Origin: Silene noctiflora
Taxonomy: Eukaryota; Streptophyta; Magnoliopsida; Caryophyllales; Caryophyllaceae
DNA length: 23,491 nucleotides
Direction: 5' to 3'
Assembly (NCBI GenBank): GCA_009801015.1
Contig: VHZZ01000147.1
Location: 254,090 to 277,580, forward strand
Below the pieces are notes generated by a model that worked only from the letters and a program-made list of their open reading frames with translations, did no database searches and was not told the origin of the DNA. This document shows, one piece after another, positions 9,302-20,868 of this stretch. A program made the position numbers and the translations under genes. Positions within the stretch are counted from its first letter, which is position 1, and every line of letters begins with the position of its first letter.

Positions 9302-9696
9302 AGCCTCTCTTTGGCAAGACATTTCAGGTATCTGATTTGGTCAAAGTATTGACCAAAATTTCAGGTACCTTATTTTTTTGTAAGCGTTTGACAACCAAAT
9401 AAGCTATCTGAAATGAAATGTTACCTAAATAACATTTGAGATTTCAGATACGTGATTTTATTTTATTTTCCTTTTCTATCCCCTTAAATCTATACTACTA
9501 AATACTTATCATATCCTTTTACGTAATTTCATCAAAATCAGTTACCTTTTCANTTAGTTTGACAAACGTTTTTTTTATATAATCAGCTGCATTATCAGTT
9601 CCTAATTTTCAGCTATCTTATCAGTTAGCTTTTCAGATTTCAGTTAACTTTTCAGTTTTCAGTTACCTTTTTAGTTAGTTTTGTCAAACAGAGCCT
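9302..9696. mobile_element. MITE-like element with GGCTCTGTTTG-type ends
   Basis: The left end AGCCTCTCTTTGGCAAGAC and the right end, reverse-complemented AGGCTCTGTTTGACAAAAC, match at about 15 of 19 positions. The right half is dense in TTTTCAGTTA/TTCAGTTACC words, and the left half has the related TTTCAGGTATCTGA and TTTCAGATACG, a subterminal-repeat pattern common in plant MITEs of this size. No clear target duplication was found, so the superfamily is left open. The ambiguous base at 9553 lies inside. Confidence 0.55.
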
Positions 9697-10292
9697 AAGA
9701 AATTAAATCGCCTAAACACGCCAAAATCATGTTAAGATAGAAAGGAGTACTTAAATAACGTTATTATATATGCACGAATTTCATGTAAGACGTTTTTCCA
9801 GTAGTGTGTATGTAAAACCTCTCATATTATGGTAATTACGTCACTAAGTTAGTGTAAAACAGTCTCTTAAGATAACGAGCTGACCAGACACTCAAATTGA
9901 GATTCTATATCCCGGAATAGACCCGGGCCGAATATTTACAGTTAATTAATAATAACAACCCCGGAACTCCGGAAGTGAACCCAACTAACTGACATGTAAC
10001 ATGTTGTAGAAGCTCGAATTCTTACAAACCGGAAATAACCTTGCCCCGAAATGACCGATCTAACTCAACTCAATTAACCCGTTTACTAAGTCTACCGAGA
10101 GTCGGATTCAATCCAATATCATTATCCCTCTCATTAAGGCAGACTGGCAGAGTAATCAGAATCTGAAAACTAATCCAACCATTCACATTGACATAAAACT
10201 ACTTTGAGCAGCTTATATGTTCCTAATCTTTGCAACTCTAAACCAAAGAGATAGTAGTTAATAAAGAAAATCCGCCATTAAAACTCCTCAAA
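9697..10292. other. Spacer and presumed promoter of the lipid kinase gene
   Basis: No coding region is seen. The stretch 9900-10130 is less AT-rich than its surroundings, with words such as CCCGGAATAGACCCGGG, and may be an old repeat. The last 150 bp before 10293 should hold the promoter and 5' UTR; I cannot point to a confident TATA box. Confidence 0.4.
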
Positions 10293-13200
10293 ATGGCAGC
10301 ATATGGAGGTGCCACATTTACAGTCATAAAGATGCGATTTATACCGACCACAACCGCAATTACAACCACAACCGCAATTACAGCTTCTCAGTACCATTTT
10401 CCTCCTTCCATGGCTCCTGATTTATCTCTCTCCTCTTCCGCCGCCGCCAACCGCCGTGATCTTGTTTTCGTCGTCAATCCTCGAGGTATCCGTCTTTTTA
10501 TATGTTATATTTGTTCCGTCTCAGTCAATTGTTTACCTTTACGGTTTTTTGTGAGGAAAGTTTCCGAAATAAATGATTGAGACGGAGGGAGTATAGGCTT
10601 AATTTATTAAGTTTCAGTGAATTGTTTTCCTTTGCCATTGAGGGAAGTTTTTGGAATAAATGATTGAGATGGATGGAGTATAGGCTTAATTTCTTAGGTC
10701 TCAGACAATTGTTTACCTTTGCAAATTTTTTGGGAGGAAAGTTTCCGACAAAGAAATGATTAGGGCGGAAGGAGTATACGCTTAATTTTACGTCTCAATT
10801 TGTTTGTTACCTTTGCGGTTTTTCATGGGGAAAGTTTAAGGACAGAGGTGAATAAATGATTAAGACGGGGGAGTGTACACTTAATTTACGTCTCAGTCAA
10901 TTTGTTACCTTTGCGACCTTTCGTGATTTAAGACGGACAGAATATATGCTTAATTTTTCTGGGTTGAGTCAATTATTTACCTTTTGTGATATTTCGTGGG
11001 AAAGTTTTCGACAAAGGTAGAAAAGTGATTAAGGCGGGGGAGTGTACGCTTAATTTCCTTCTGTTTCAGTCGATTGTTTACCTTTGTGATTTTTCGTGGG
11101 GAAGTTTTGGACAAAGGGAAACAAATGATTAAGACGGAGGGAGTACAGGCTGAATTTCATCTCATTGTTTTCTAAATTTTGTTTGAATATTGTTACACGT
11201 TTATGTATGTTTTTGAGGTGTTTGTTATATTTGATTGATTATGAATTGGAAAAATGATGAGTTCAGGAGCAAATGGAAAGACGGGGAAAGACTGGAAGAA
11301 GCTTTTGCCGTTTTTGCGCTCTCGCCTTCCTAATGATTGCAACGTGAGGTTTTTTATTCTGTTCTATTATTTTTTGGTTTGAAGTCAAAAAAAAAATCTT
11401 TTCGCCTGAGATTAATGTATTTGTTTGGTTATCAAATGGAGTATAGCAAGAGAGCCAATGATTTAGGTAGCTTAATCATAGTTAAACATTGCCGCATTGT
11501 AATTTTCAATAATTAATTGCATTTTGCTTTGTAATTACTTGAGAATAAAACTTTAGCTGTTTTGTGGAGATTGGTTGTAGTTGTTTTTAGTCAACTGATG
11601 TTGTATATTCTTGTATAGTTCTATTTGCCAGGGATGGAATTGTTTTCAAGCTTTCATGTATTTGATTAACGCAGAAGTATGCATAGTATGATGAATTGTT
11701 GATGATTTTGTAATTGAAATTGCTTCATTTCTATTTTGATACTGAATATGTTGTTATTTATCAAGTTTACCAGGAAAACGAGTGTTTGTTTGTGCAAATC
11801 GTTTATTAATTTGTTTTTTCAAGTGATCGTTATGTGTGGGGATGAACGAAAATTTCTGTAACAGTTCATGATATTTGACTGCTGCAGAATTTGTAGATAC
11901 TAGAGAGAAGTTGTTATTTCTAGTTTAATTTGCTTGCTATGTTTGCAAACAAAAATATTGGTGTTCGTTGTTAGTACTTAGTATCCTCGATATGCTTAAC
12001 ACATGGTGAATTACTTGCCCGAAAGATTGTTAAAATTGCGTCATCTTGCTCACATAATCCAGCTATTCTGCTCTTTTTGGATTGGTAATTGATTAACTTG
12101 GTCTTAAAGTTCCTTTTCGCACTTTGGCAGATATGTGAGTCTCTTACATCTGGTCCTTCTCATGCCACTGATATAACAAGAGAGGTACTGCACTAAAGCA
12201 TTTTGCATATGCCGAACGACTTATTTTTTTATTTATTTTTTGTATTCTGAAGGGATCCACTGATTTTTCGTTACCGGCCAGGAAGTTCGAACTTGAATTC
12301 CTGTGGTTTTGGGGTATTGTCAAGTTGTGCCTGAAACTGATAAAGTATCTCAATGTGTACCCTTTAGTTCATCTACGGAGTAGTATACTTCAATAGCAAA
12401 ATTCCATTATGAAAACAATTATGCAAATGAGTCACCTGGTTTCTATAGGGTTTTCAGCCATCGCAAGTTTGCAACTACTAAAAGATAAGAGTAATGCATG
12501 TTATCAACTCATCCTGCTGTCAAAACTCGACAGCACTCTATTGAAACTTCAACTTTTGTGAAAATTAATCCCTAACACAGTCAAATAAGGCTAATTGAGT
12601 GAGATAGAGGGGGTAATATTATTGCATTATTTTCTAATAAGAATAATCTAGTGATTAATAATAAACTAGTTTAGACCCCGTGCAATTAATGCACGGTATA
12701 TAGATTTTTCTTAATAAATTACTTGTATAATAGTGGTATCTCATTAATTGTTCATATTTCTCGTCATTGTATTTTATTTTGAGAAAAAAATTGTAACTGA
12801 CAATTAATCAAGAGAATTGAGTAATGTGATGAAATGTATTTCAAACAGAATATTTTTTATACCTCAAAGCTAATTATTTCAATTTTAAAATTCTCTTAAT
12901 TTTTTTGTTACGATAGTAATAATAGCGATTTACAGTTTTGTTTTATACGAGTATGGGCCAAGTCATTCTCAAATAATAGCATCAATAAAATATTTAGCAA
13001 TTTATAATTTTATATAAATTTATAATATAATTTGATGAAAAGATTAATTTTAATGAAAAGGTAATAATTTAATGAAATAAAATATATTTATTAGTTTCCT
13101 TATTAAGTGAATGCTTTTAATTGTAATTAGCTTCTTTATTTAAGAAGATGTTTTTTGGATGGAAAAATTATGAGAACACCTATTCTTTTAGTAGATAGGG

Positions 13201-16200
13201 GATTTAAAGTTGGATTTAACAACATCAATACTGTCTAGTTTCTATTGAGCTTATGGCGACAATTGCTCAACTTGTAGTGACATGTTGGATAGCTTTTCTT
13301 TATCAGGTACAAGTTGAAAAATGTAAAATCTTAAGGATAAAAGTTGGAGATTTCCTTGCTAATATTGTGTGGCATTATTTTCAATAGGCTATTAGGGAGG
13401 GTGCTAATGCAGTAATTGCGGTTGGAGGTGACGGAACCCTTCATGAGGTGTGTTTGTTTCTGTTTAATTCATTTTTTTTTCTTTTGTAAATTTATCTCTC
13501 ACCAGTTGCATTTTCTACCATTGTAACATAACGAATTGGCCAGATATCACAAATTCAGAAAAGAAGGGAAGAAAAAATATTCTGTTCGTTGAGTTTGTGT
13601 ACTTCTCTTTGCTTCTACAATACGTGACTATTTTTTTTAACAATGTACTAGCTTCATATGTTAATTTTGTTGCTATGGTATTATATTAGATGTCTGGGGT
13701 TATTTAAATCTGGGGAGCACAGGGGAGCAGCTGTGCTAGTTATTTCCCGGCCCTAGAGACTATTTTTGTCATTACTGCATGTGAAAGAATGCTGTTGATG
13801 GTTGTAAAATTCTAACTTGCCAAAGTATCCTCCATCTAAAATTACCTAACTAAAAACTTCTGAGTTCATGTGTCATGTTTATACAGAGTATCTGCTAGCT
13901 AAATTGCACATCTTGATACTCTGTGTTCCATATACCTGGTTCTAACTTGCCAATGTATAACTACTGATGATATAATTTGTCGGTTTTCCGGAAAAAAAAA
14001 TAGTGACGATGATGTGGACTTTAAAAGCCTTATCCTTGTGTTAGCAACACAAATAGATTTGTTTCCAAACTATCCAAGATGTATAGTGCGTCTAGACCTG
14101 CACCGAAGGAGTGCTACTTCACAATAGAACGAAGCGTGACCTCGTTAGTGCCGTTTGGTATTTGCTTTATTCCATCATAAATCATAATCCATCACCAAAG
14201 AGTAATGAGTATTTGGTTCCATTGGAAGGCAGGCGCCCTTCTGATACTGGGCCTCCAACGGTTTTCGTTGGTTTTACCTTTTTCTATGATGAAACTTCAT
14301 TTACATATCATCTCTGTCTGAGTTAAGATGTTTGATTTCTGTCATATGCCTATTAGCTTTTTTCTCCTTTCTGCCTAGACAACAATGAGAATCTAATCTT
14401 ACTAACTACTGGTACTTGTATAGGTTGTGAATGGCTTCTTTTGGCAAGGAAAACCTGTCTCTAGCCATGCGGAAAAGCCTGCTCATAGTACTGCACTTGG
14501 TGTAAGAGATTGCTTATAACAAACTACTCTTTGACAGATGTACTTGATTTCTCCAAAGAGATTCTGGCTGCTGATTTGTGTATTGTCTCTTTTTCCCAGC
14601 TTATTCCCCTTGGCACTGGTTCAGATTTTGCCAGGACTTTTGGCTGGTTAGTTCGTTTAGAATTTTCTAGTCCTCCTTATCTTTCGGGTATTAAATGAAA
14701 TGAAATATATCTTGTTTTTTGGATCAGGAAAAATGACCCTTACGAGGCCGTGGAACGTATCGTTAAAGGTGAGTAGCTAACTCAGCCCTTGTCAATGAGT
14801 GTTGGGTCTTGCCATTTCTATTATGTTGTCATGTACTCTATTCCGCTTGTAAATTTTGTTTCATATCCATGTTCTTGTCAAACTTGCTGATAAGGTGCTT
14901 TAAAGGAACGAGGTCACGCATTGATGTTGGCATCATAACTGGAGAGGATAGAGAACCTCATCATTTCATTAATGTTGCTGATATTCATTTGTAAGTTTGG
15001 CTTTCCCGAAAAAGCCTGCTTCTTAAGAAGTTTTTTCTGCTAGCCTATTTATAATTGCATGTTGCTTACAATATTCATGTGGTATTTGCAGGAGTGCAAA
15101 GGCAGGTTACTATGCTTCCAGATATAAAACTTTTGGGAACCTGTGTTATGTTATTGGAGCACTACAAGCTTTCATGGGGCACAAGAATGTCGATCTTAGA
15201 GTTAAGGTGAGTTGCGAACCCTCTTCTCTCTCACTATATTAATAAATTCTGTTAAGACATTTTTGGCAATCCTTCCATACTCGTCTCCTTATAGGCTCAT
15301 TTTTGCTCACCCATTTTTCTTATTGGTTTATTTGCTTTTTGTTGCTTAGATTGACGAAGGTGAGTGGAAGAATTACTCTCAAGTGACGGCCCTTTGTATT
15401 GGAAATGCAAAATACTTTGGTGGTGGAATGAAGATTACCCCCAATGCTGAGCCCTCTAATGGAAGTTTTGAGGTTTAGTTACTTTCCCTTTTTTAGCCCT
15501 AGCAATGCAAGTCTCTCGCATGCTGTTCTCTTTTTTAAGCCCTTTGATAGTTCTAGCAAAATGGCTTTACTAAATTGGTTACATTTTTTTGTTCTTTTTC
15601 TTTTTTTCTTTTTTCTTTTTAATTTTGAAGTAGCAGTCATAAATTGGTCACATTTTACTTTTCTTTTTATTTTGAAGTAGCAATCATAAATTTGTTACAA
15701 TTCTTTTTATTTCGAAGCAGCTTTCATATGATACAATTCTCGATGTCATTTGCATTTTGGTCTTCCGAAATATAGCCTCTCCGATAATTAACGCATGGTT
15801 ATGGTTGAGTCCATTTGACCATCCACAGGAGTTGTGGAGACATTGCACTAATGTTGTAAGAGAAATTAATTTGAGAAGTCAGTTGAGAGCTGTAACAGTA
15901 AATTTTAGGCTCCAAATTTTTTTTACCACGAGTAGTCTTAATTTTTTTTACCACGACCATGCTATAGAAAATGGTCTAATAAGTTTAGATTCTTTACAAT
16001 TGTCGTGGAAATAAGTGGAACTTTGAATGGGAGTAATTTTAATTGCTTAAAACGTTTTGGGAGTATATTGCTACCAGGGAAATGCAAATCTATCTCACAA
16101 CTCCCACCGCATTTCTATGTGCAGGTTGTAATCCTTCAGGATTTCAGGTGGTATGACTTCATCTTGAAGTTGCACAAACTATATAACGGAACACATCTGT

Positions 16201-16984
16201 CCGTAAAAAATGTAATCTCACAAAGGTAATTTCTTGTTGACCGTAACAAAACTACATTTTCTTAAATTCAAGGGTTAAAGTGTGTGATCCGCTGTTTGCC
16301 TTTTTGTATGATGGTCTCTGTGTATTAAGGTCTTATATGAGAAGGTCAAGAACAAGTTCTTAGGCAAACATGTCCTCATTAAAAAATGAAAATTGTAGAA
16401 ATGTCAAATGTTGTTGCACATGAGATTAAGAAACATCTATAGATCTACAGTTATAATCTTATCTTTAATGGTAAGCAAATTTAACTCTTCTGTATATAAA
16501 ACTATATAATCAATTAGCTGATTAGGCATTTAGGCTTAAGTGGGACTGTGGGAGTTATATATTTCATACTTGTGCATATGTGCTCATTAGTCGTTACTCG
16601 CTAGCATTTTTCCTCAGAGTAGGGAAACTGTTCCCATCTTAGAGATTCTTTGGTTTCTTTTTTTGTAAAGGGAGTCCATAGAGCAATATTGACGCTGAAT
16701 GATTCTAGCCTAGGTCATGACATGATTACTCCTTCAATGACTTTTCCAGCTAAGCTAGTTGAAATATACGAGTAGTTAAGAGTTTGTTTGGTACTTTGGT
16801 GAGATTGCTTTTCATCTCCAATAATTGTTGTATTGTACTTTTAAAACATTGCAGTGTACGTTCCATCGAAATTGAGCAACTAGATGGCAATAACGCCATA
16901 TATATCCAGTCTGATGGAGAACATTTAGGTTTTCTTCCTCGAAAACTCTGCATTTTACCCAGTGCTATAGATATGCTGACATGA
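10293..16984 (+). CDS. LCBK2: Sphingoid long-chain base kinase 2-like (DAGK catalytic domain)
   Basis: Twelve exons: 10293-10485, 11267-11343, 12131-12184, 13388-13447, 14424-14501, 14600-14646, 14728-14768, 14906-14990, 15092-15206, 15350-15472, 16125-16225, 16855-16984. All junctions are GT-AG and the frame holds throughout, giving 367 aa, close to Arabidopsis LCBK2. Residues 1 to about 50 are Thr/Ala/Ser-rich, as in an organellar presequence. The catalytic domain starts at [20 protein letters not shown]. It carries the nucleotide-binding [17 protein letters not shown] and [16 protein letters not shown], then [45 protein letters not shown], and the C-terminal [14 protein letters not shown]. 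Known relatives phosphorylate sphingoid bases with ATP; the substrate here is inferred. Introns carry a MITE array and a Helitron, but the coding frame is undamaged. Confidence 0.93.
10347..10382 (+). repeat. Perfect 18-bp in-frame tandem duplication in LCBK2 presequence
   Basis: ACCACAACCGCAATTACA occurs twice back to back, in frame, encoding TTTAIT twice (residues 19-30). It lengthens the Thr-rich presequence without disturbing the frame. The exact identity of the copies suggests a recent duplication. Confidence 0.9.
10516..11162. repeat. Seven-unit tandem array of Stowaway-derived repeats in LCBK2 intron 1
   Basis: Seven diverged units of about 70-105 bp follow one another, starting near 10516, 10609, 10697, 10791, 10889, 10960 and 11060. 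Each begins with a CGTCTCAGTCAATTGTTTAC-like end, passes through CCTTTGCGGTTTTTCGTGGG-like sequence, and closes with AAATGATTGAGACGGAGGGA-like sequence. Units are joined by GTATAGGCTTAATTT-like spacers. Each unit has the two inverted Stowaway ends, so most can fold as separate hairpins. Unit 5 has lost part of its middle. The repeated spacer implies amplification by tandem duplication, not seven separate insertions. Confidence 0.85.
11344..12130. other. LCBK2 intron 2
   Basis: Ordinary T-rich intron without a recognisable element. The stretch 11640-11680 resembles sequence downstream of the DUF2358 genes (see findings). Confidence 0.5.
12666..13202 (-). mobile_element. Non-autonomous Helitron in LCBK2 intron 3
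   Basis: Read on the minus strand, the element starts TCCCCTATCTACTAAAAG (from 13202), a plant Helitron-like 5' end. It ends with a hairpin CCGTGCA-loop-TGCACGG (12678-12696), a 9-nt spacer and CTAG (12669-12666). It is flanked by A on the 5' side and T on the 3' side, as expected for insertion into an AT dinucleotide without target duplication. The body is AT-rich and has no Rep/helicase. Length 537 bp; it is antisense to the host gene and well inside the intron. Confidence 0.8.
13448..14423. other. LCBK2 intron 4
   Basis: A 976-bp intron with no element or gene I can identify. Small open frames here and around exons 5-8 are read-through from intron into exon. Confidence 0.5.
15571..15740. 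repeat. T-rich direct repeats in LCBK2 intron 10
   Basis: TTTTGAAGTAGCAGTCATAA-like words recur at about 15624, 15671 and (diverged) 15711, each followed by a TTGGTCACATT-like stretch and a T-rich run. Three decaying units of about 40-50 bp. No function apparent. Confidence 0.55.
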
Positions 16985-18043
16985 CGTAAGGTACCCTCAC
17001 GGCCACAACTAGTAGCCACAACGACTCTCTTATACATCTTTGTGATATGATCTGCCGACTGCCATCTATCTCTGGTTTCTTCTGGCTAGTTACGCATTTT
17101 CTTTGCAAAAGGATCTGACTTTTGCTTAGGTACAACTCGTGAAGTTCAACTTGCAAGTCTTTCATCGCCACTATACACAAGTCGCTCAACATACACTGTT
17201 TTGCCTGATGATGCAAGAGACGTATTATCTCATTATAAGACGAATGTACCCTTTTTACAGTTCTTTAGCTTATTGTCGGTTTCTTACTAAGGTCAATTTG
17301 TTGGAATTAAGGTTATCATTTCTATGCATTACATCAGTTTTGTGAGACTGAAATTTTGCTGATATATGCACTGGGGTCATCAGAATGAATGAATCCTGAT
17401 TTGTTTAGGAAGTTCTTAATTTTCAGATCTACTGCTGTATAGGCCTTCTGTATTAATTAATTAAGTCTACATATTTGGGTTCCTAAATCCATGTGCTCGG
17501 GTGGAACATTTTGGGTTGCAAAGAATGTCTGATCTCTACGAGCTATTTTTGCAGACCGGACATGTCAAGTTAACAGGACATGATAAGCGGTGAACAACTC
17601 TACTCTCTTGAATGAAACTCGTGTAACAGAATAATTACCGCTTCCCTTTACGGGTGTCACAAAGTAATTGGCGGTTGCTTCATTGCACCACCATTCATAC
17701 ACTGACACGTTAGCTACATTGTCAACAGTTTCAAGTACAACATGACAATGCCAAACCACAACAAGAGTCCGGAGTTCGATTTGGATTTTCAATAGCTTGA
17801 CAAAAAAAAAAAAAAGCGTACAGCACATGTGAAATGCTACTACTGCAATACCTCTCTATGTCATATCAGTGGCATGTGAGGTGCAGGACACAAAACATTT
17901 ACTATATCTCTACCATAAGTACGAAAATGAACTTTAACAGTGTGTAATGCAATTGTCGGTGTAAAACGAGTAAAAAAGTTACTGACGGAATAATGTTAGT
18001 TTGTTGGAACTTGCAAGTTTGAGTTACAAATCTCTCTCGTTGT
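16985..18043. other. LCBK2 3' flank and upstream region of the first DUF2358 gene
   Basis: No gene is seen. Two stretches recur further along: TTTGGGTTCCTAAATCCAT near 17474 matches GTCTGGGTTCCTAAATCCAT near 21915, and 17800-17960 (TTGACAAAAA...CAGCACA...AATCTCTACC...AAGTACGAAA) matches 21292-21375. Thus the DUF2358 duplication carried upstream DNA with it. Confidence 0.55.
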
Positions 18044-20868
18044 ATGAGACCCTGTGTCCACAAGATGGCAGCTCCCCTCCTGAGCACGCAGCAAATAAGG
18101 CATTTCACTGCACCAGTCCGTCTTCCTGTAGTTACCAGAGTCGATACGCTCAAATGTAAGGCTAAGCGTGATACAAGCAGCAATTCTTCAGTTAGGATAC
18201 AGAGAAAAGACCGGACTGAACCCAACAATGTGGTGCTTAAGATAGCATGGTATGCTTCTGAACTATATGGTATGGCTGCTGCAGTTTTACAACCGTCCCA
18301 GCCCACTACTGCTCCCCAGGAGCTAATTACAGCGGATGCTTCTGGAAGCGTTGATCGTACTTTTGTTGTTGCTGCAATTGTACAAGACTTTCTAAGTTCA
18401 TATGTTGTTACCGGTGTGTGTCCTCAGCATTATAACGCCTGGTTTGTCGTTGGTTTTATTTATGTTAATCCATTGCTCGTCTTTGTTTAGTTCAGTAATT
18501 AGAAAAAAAAACATGTTACAGACAGAGTACAACAGTTCACCAAAAAACGACAGTCGTGTTCGATACTTGGATATGTGGATGTGTATTAGCTCCAGTGGGG
18601 TAATTTGATCTGTAATTGCAGGAAATGTAACGGCAGGAGCATATGAAAAGGACTGTGAGTTTGAAGATCCAATACTCTCCTTCAAAGGGCTTCAACGCTT
18701 CAAGAGAAATTGCACCAACTTTGGCTTCTTAGTTCTTAAATCAAACCTCAAATTCACAAAGTGGGAAGACTTTGAGGTACTTCATTTAATTCCATTGATA
18801 TCTTACAACTTTTTTATTAATCGATAATGGAATTAAATTAAGAATTTATGACATAGTTATGCGTAAATTGATGTCATTAATGCTTAATTTAAGCTTTTCT
18901 TTTTCTTTTTTGGTATCTTAAATACAGCCCTTAGAGTTGTATTTATCATTTTTCTTAATTTTAAATAATGCTGAAAAAACAAAATAACTATCGTTTTGGA
19001 TTGAAAGTAAAAAGTATTTATCATTTTGCGGTCCACGTAAACATAGATTTTATACGGGCCTAAGATAGCGGATGTCATTTTGGGATAAAGAAAAAGGTGA
19101 ATACAAGAATAAAGAAGGTAAGTAAAAGGAAAAGGGAGGTAACCTCCTAATATAAAGGGTTAACCGGTTACAACTTGTAAATATAAGAGTTGGACTAAAA
19201 TAAGGGGGCGTTTGGTTAGAGAAAGGGAAAGGAAATCAGAAAGGGTAAGAGATTACCTAAAACTTAACTAGTTGTTTCGTTACATCAAGAAAGAGAATTA
19301 ATGGTCCATCCACTCTCAATCCTACCATTAACACACACCACCACAAACAACCATTTATTTACACAAAAATGGCTGCAACCATCGTCTGCCCACCCCACTA
19401 CTGCTGAGACCCCACCACATCGTCCCACCTGACACTGTCGCCCACTTGCCGTCGCCGCCCCACCCTATTCCAACACCACAACCGTCACTCTTCACCCTAA
19501 AAAAACCCTCCCCTACCCTCGAAATACGGCGGTCTGGGGTACTTGGGGAGAAGATTGGTGGGTTGTGGTTTGTTTTGGTGTGCGGGTGGTTTAGGTGGGG
19601 TGGTGGTGGCGTTATGGTGGTGGCTGGTGTGGTAGCGATGGCGGTGGCGTGGTGGCGTTATGGTGGTGGCTGGTGTGGTAGTAGCCGTAAATGTGGTGGT
19701 TGGTGAATAAGGTGGTTGAAAGGTAACAAGGGTAATGAAATCTCATACCTTGGGGGGCGGGAGTAAGGAATTAGATGGATTGAGGTGGTAAGGAAGGGAG
19801 TTTCATTCCCTTTGTTTGTGTCAAACAAACACCAACAAAGGAAATCATAACTTTGTTTTTCTTTCCCTTTTCTTATAGACCCCCAACCAAACGATAGGAA
19901 AGATCAAATTAATATGGGATAATAAATACGTTGATTAAATAGGGAAGGGGGTGGGGGCTAGTTTGAATTATTGTCATTTTTAAATTAAATAACCCTAACG
20001 GATTTGGGTAACATATTAGAATTGAGGGGGGAAAAACACGTAAAGAAAATCGTTTACTTATTATTTTATTCGTGTCTTTACAATTACAATGGTATTGTAT
20101 TTATAATACTCGTTAAGACCTCCTAATATAAGTAACCATAATAATATAACTTATTTTTTTCTAATTACTATATATTACGATACCGTAATCTCTTCTACAT
20201 AACAATTTTAATGTTGGGTGCAATTTAATTTCAGGATAAGGGAATTGCACACTGGGAATTCAGCTTCGTATTGTCTTTACCTTGGACCCCTGTACTTTCT
20301 AGTATGTCTTTCATCATACAAAAATCACCATGTTTAATCATTTCTATGACGAAATTTTTATCAAAATTCGCTTATTTATTCTAGCTTCAATGCTTAATAA
20401 TTTTCCGAGTATAGTCAAAAATTGTGAGAAGATCATCTCAACCAAAGCTTACTACTCGAGTACTCGTATGTAATGCAGCTACTGGATGTACGGAGTTCCA
20501 CTTTGATGCTGAGTCGGGTAAAGTTTGCAGGTAAATTAATAACCTTTCTTCTTTTCATGTACAGTATTTACCTTGCTCTCTGGTTGATGTTTTTTTTGTT
20601 ACTGTGATTGTCAGGCACGTAGAAAAACGAGACGTCCCCATAATGATCTTGTTTAAGCAAATCTTCATGCCAAGTCGATATAGTGATCGCAAGGGTAACG
20701 AGAAAGTTAATTAGTTTAATTTAGTCTTCGATATCATCACAGTGAAGAGTAGTTGGTGATGAATTTACGCGTAATAGCATTACTATTGCAGGTGAGAAAG
20801 GGAAGAATAAGTTAACAACTGAGGTAGCAACTGAGATGGCAGCACGGGTTGTTACAAAATGCAACTAA
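18044..20868 (+). CDS. DUF2358 / NTF2-like protein, copy 1 (complete)
   Basis: Six exons, 18044-18413, 18622-18776, 20235-20301, 20479-20530, 20615-20694 and 20792-20868, with GT-AG junctions and an intact frame, encode 266 aa. The N-terminus (MRPCVHKMAAPLLSTQQIRH) and the following Ser/Thr/Lys-rich stretch look like a plastid transit peptide; translation could instead start at the second Met. The conserved part runs from VDRTFVVAAIVQDFLSSYVVTG through YEKDCEFEDPILSFKGLQRF, NCTNFGFL, KFTKWEDFEDKGIAHWEFSF, TEFHFDAESGKVCRHVEKRD and LFKQIFMPSR. This pattern (helix, acidic CEFEDP motif, basic helix, then beta strands) fits DUF2358, an NTF2/SnoaL-like fold without a known reaction. The last exon gives a Lys/Thr-rich tail with no known motif; its boundaries are the least certain. 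Intron 2 (1458 bp) holds a TIR-like insertion. Confidence 0.85.
19204..19893. mobile_element. GGGCGTTTGGTT-type element with GC-rich core in DUF2358 intron 2
   Basis: The left end GCGTTTGGTTAGAGAAAGGG and the right end, reverse-complemented ATCGTTTGGTTGGGGGTC followed by AAGGGAAAG, form imperfect inverted repeats typical of plant MITEs. The core at 19385-19710 is GC-rich with CCACC words on its left and GGTGG words on its right, including a duplicated GTGGCGTTATGGTGGTGGCT (at about 19605 and 19653). No target duplication is certain, so the superfamily is unresolved. The flanks 18880-19200 and 19894-20230 are AT-rich and may hold older insertions. Confidence 0.5.

Noticed and set aside
17565-17828. 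Possible gene on the minus strand upstream of DUF2358 copy 1
   Set aside because: 87 codons with no recognisable family; its start lies in an A-run and part of it is duplicated spacer DNA.
17902-18306. 134-codon minus frame
   Set aside because: Antisense shadow of DUF2358 copy 1 exon 1; the same happens at 22499-22795 in copy 3.
19446-19706. 86-codon frame rich in Gly, Val and Trp
   Set aside because: Translation of GGTGG-rich transposon filler with no domain.
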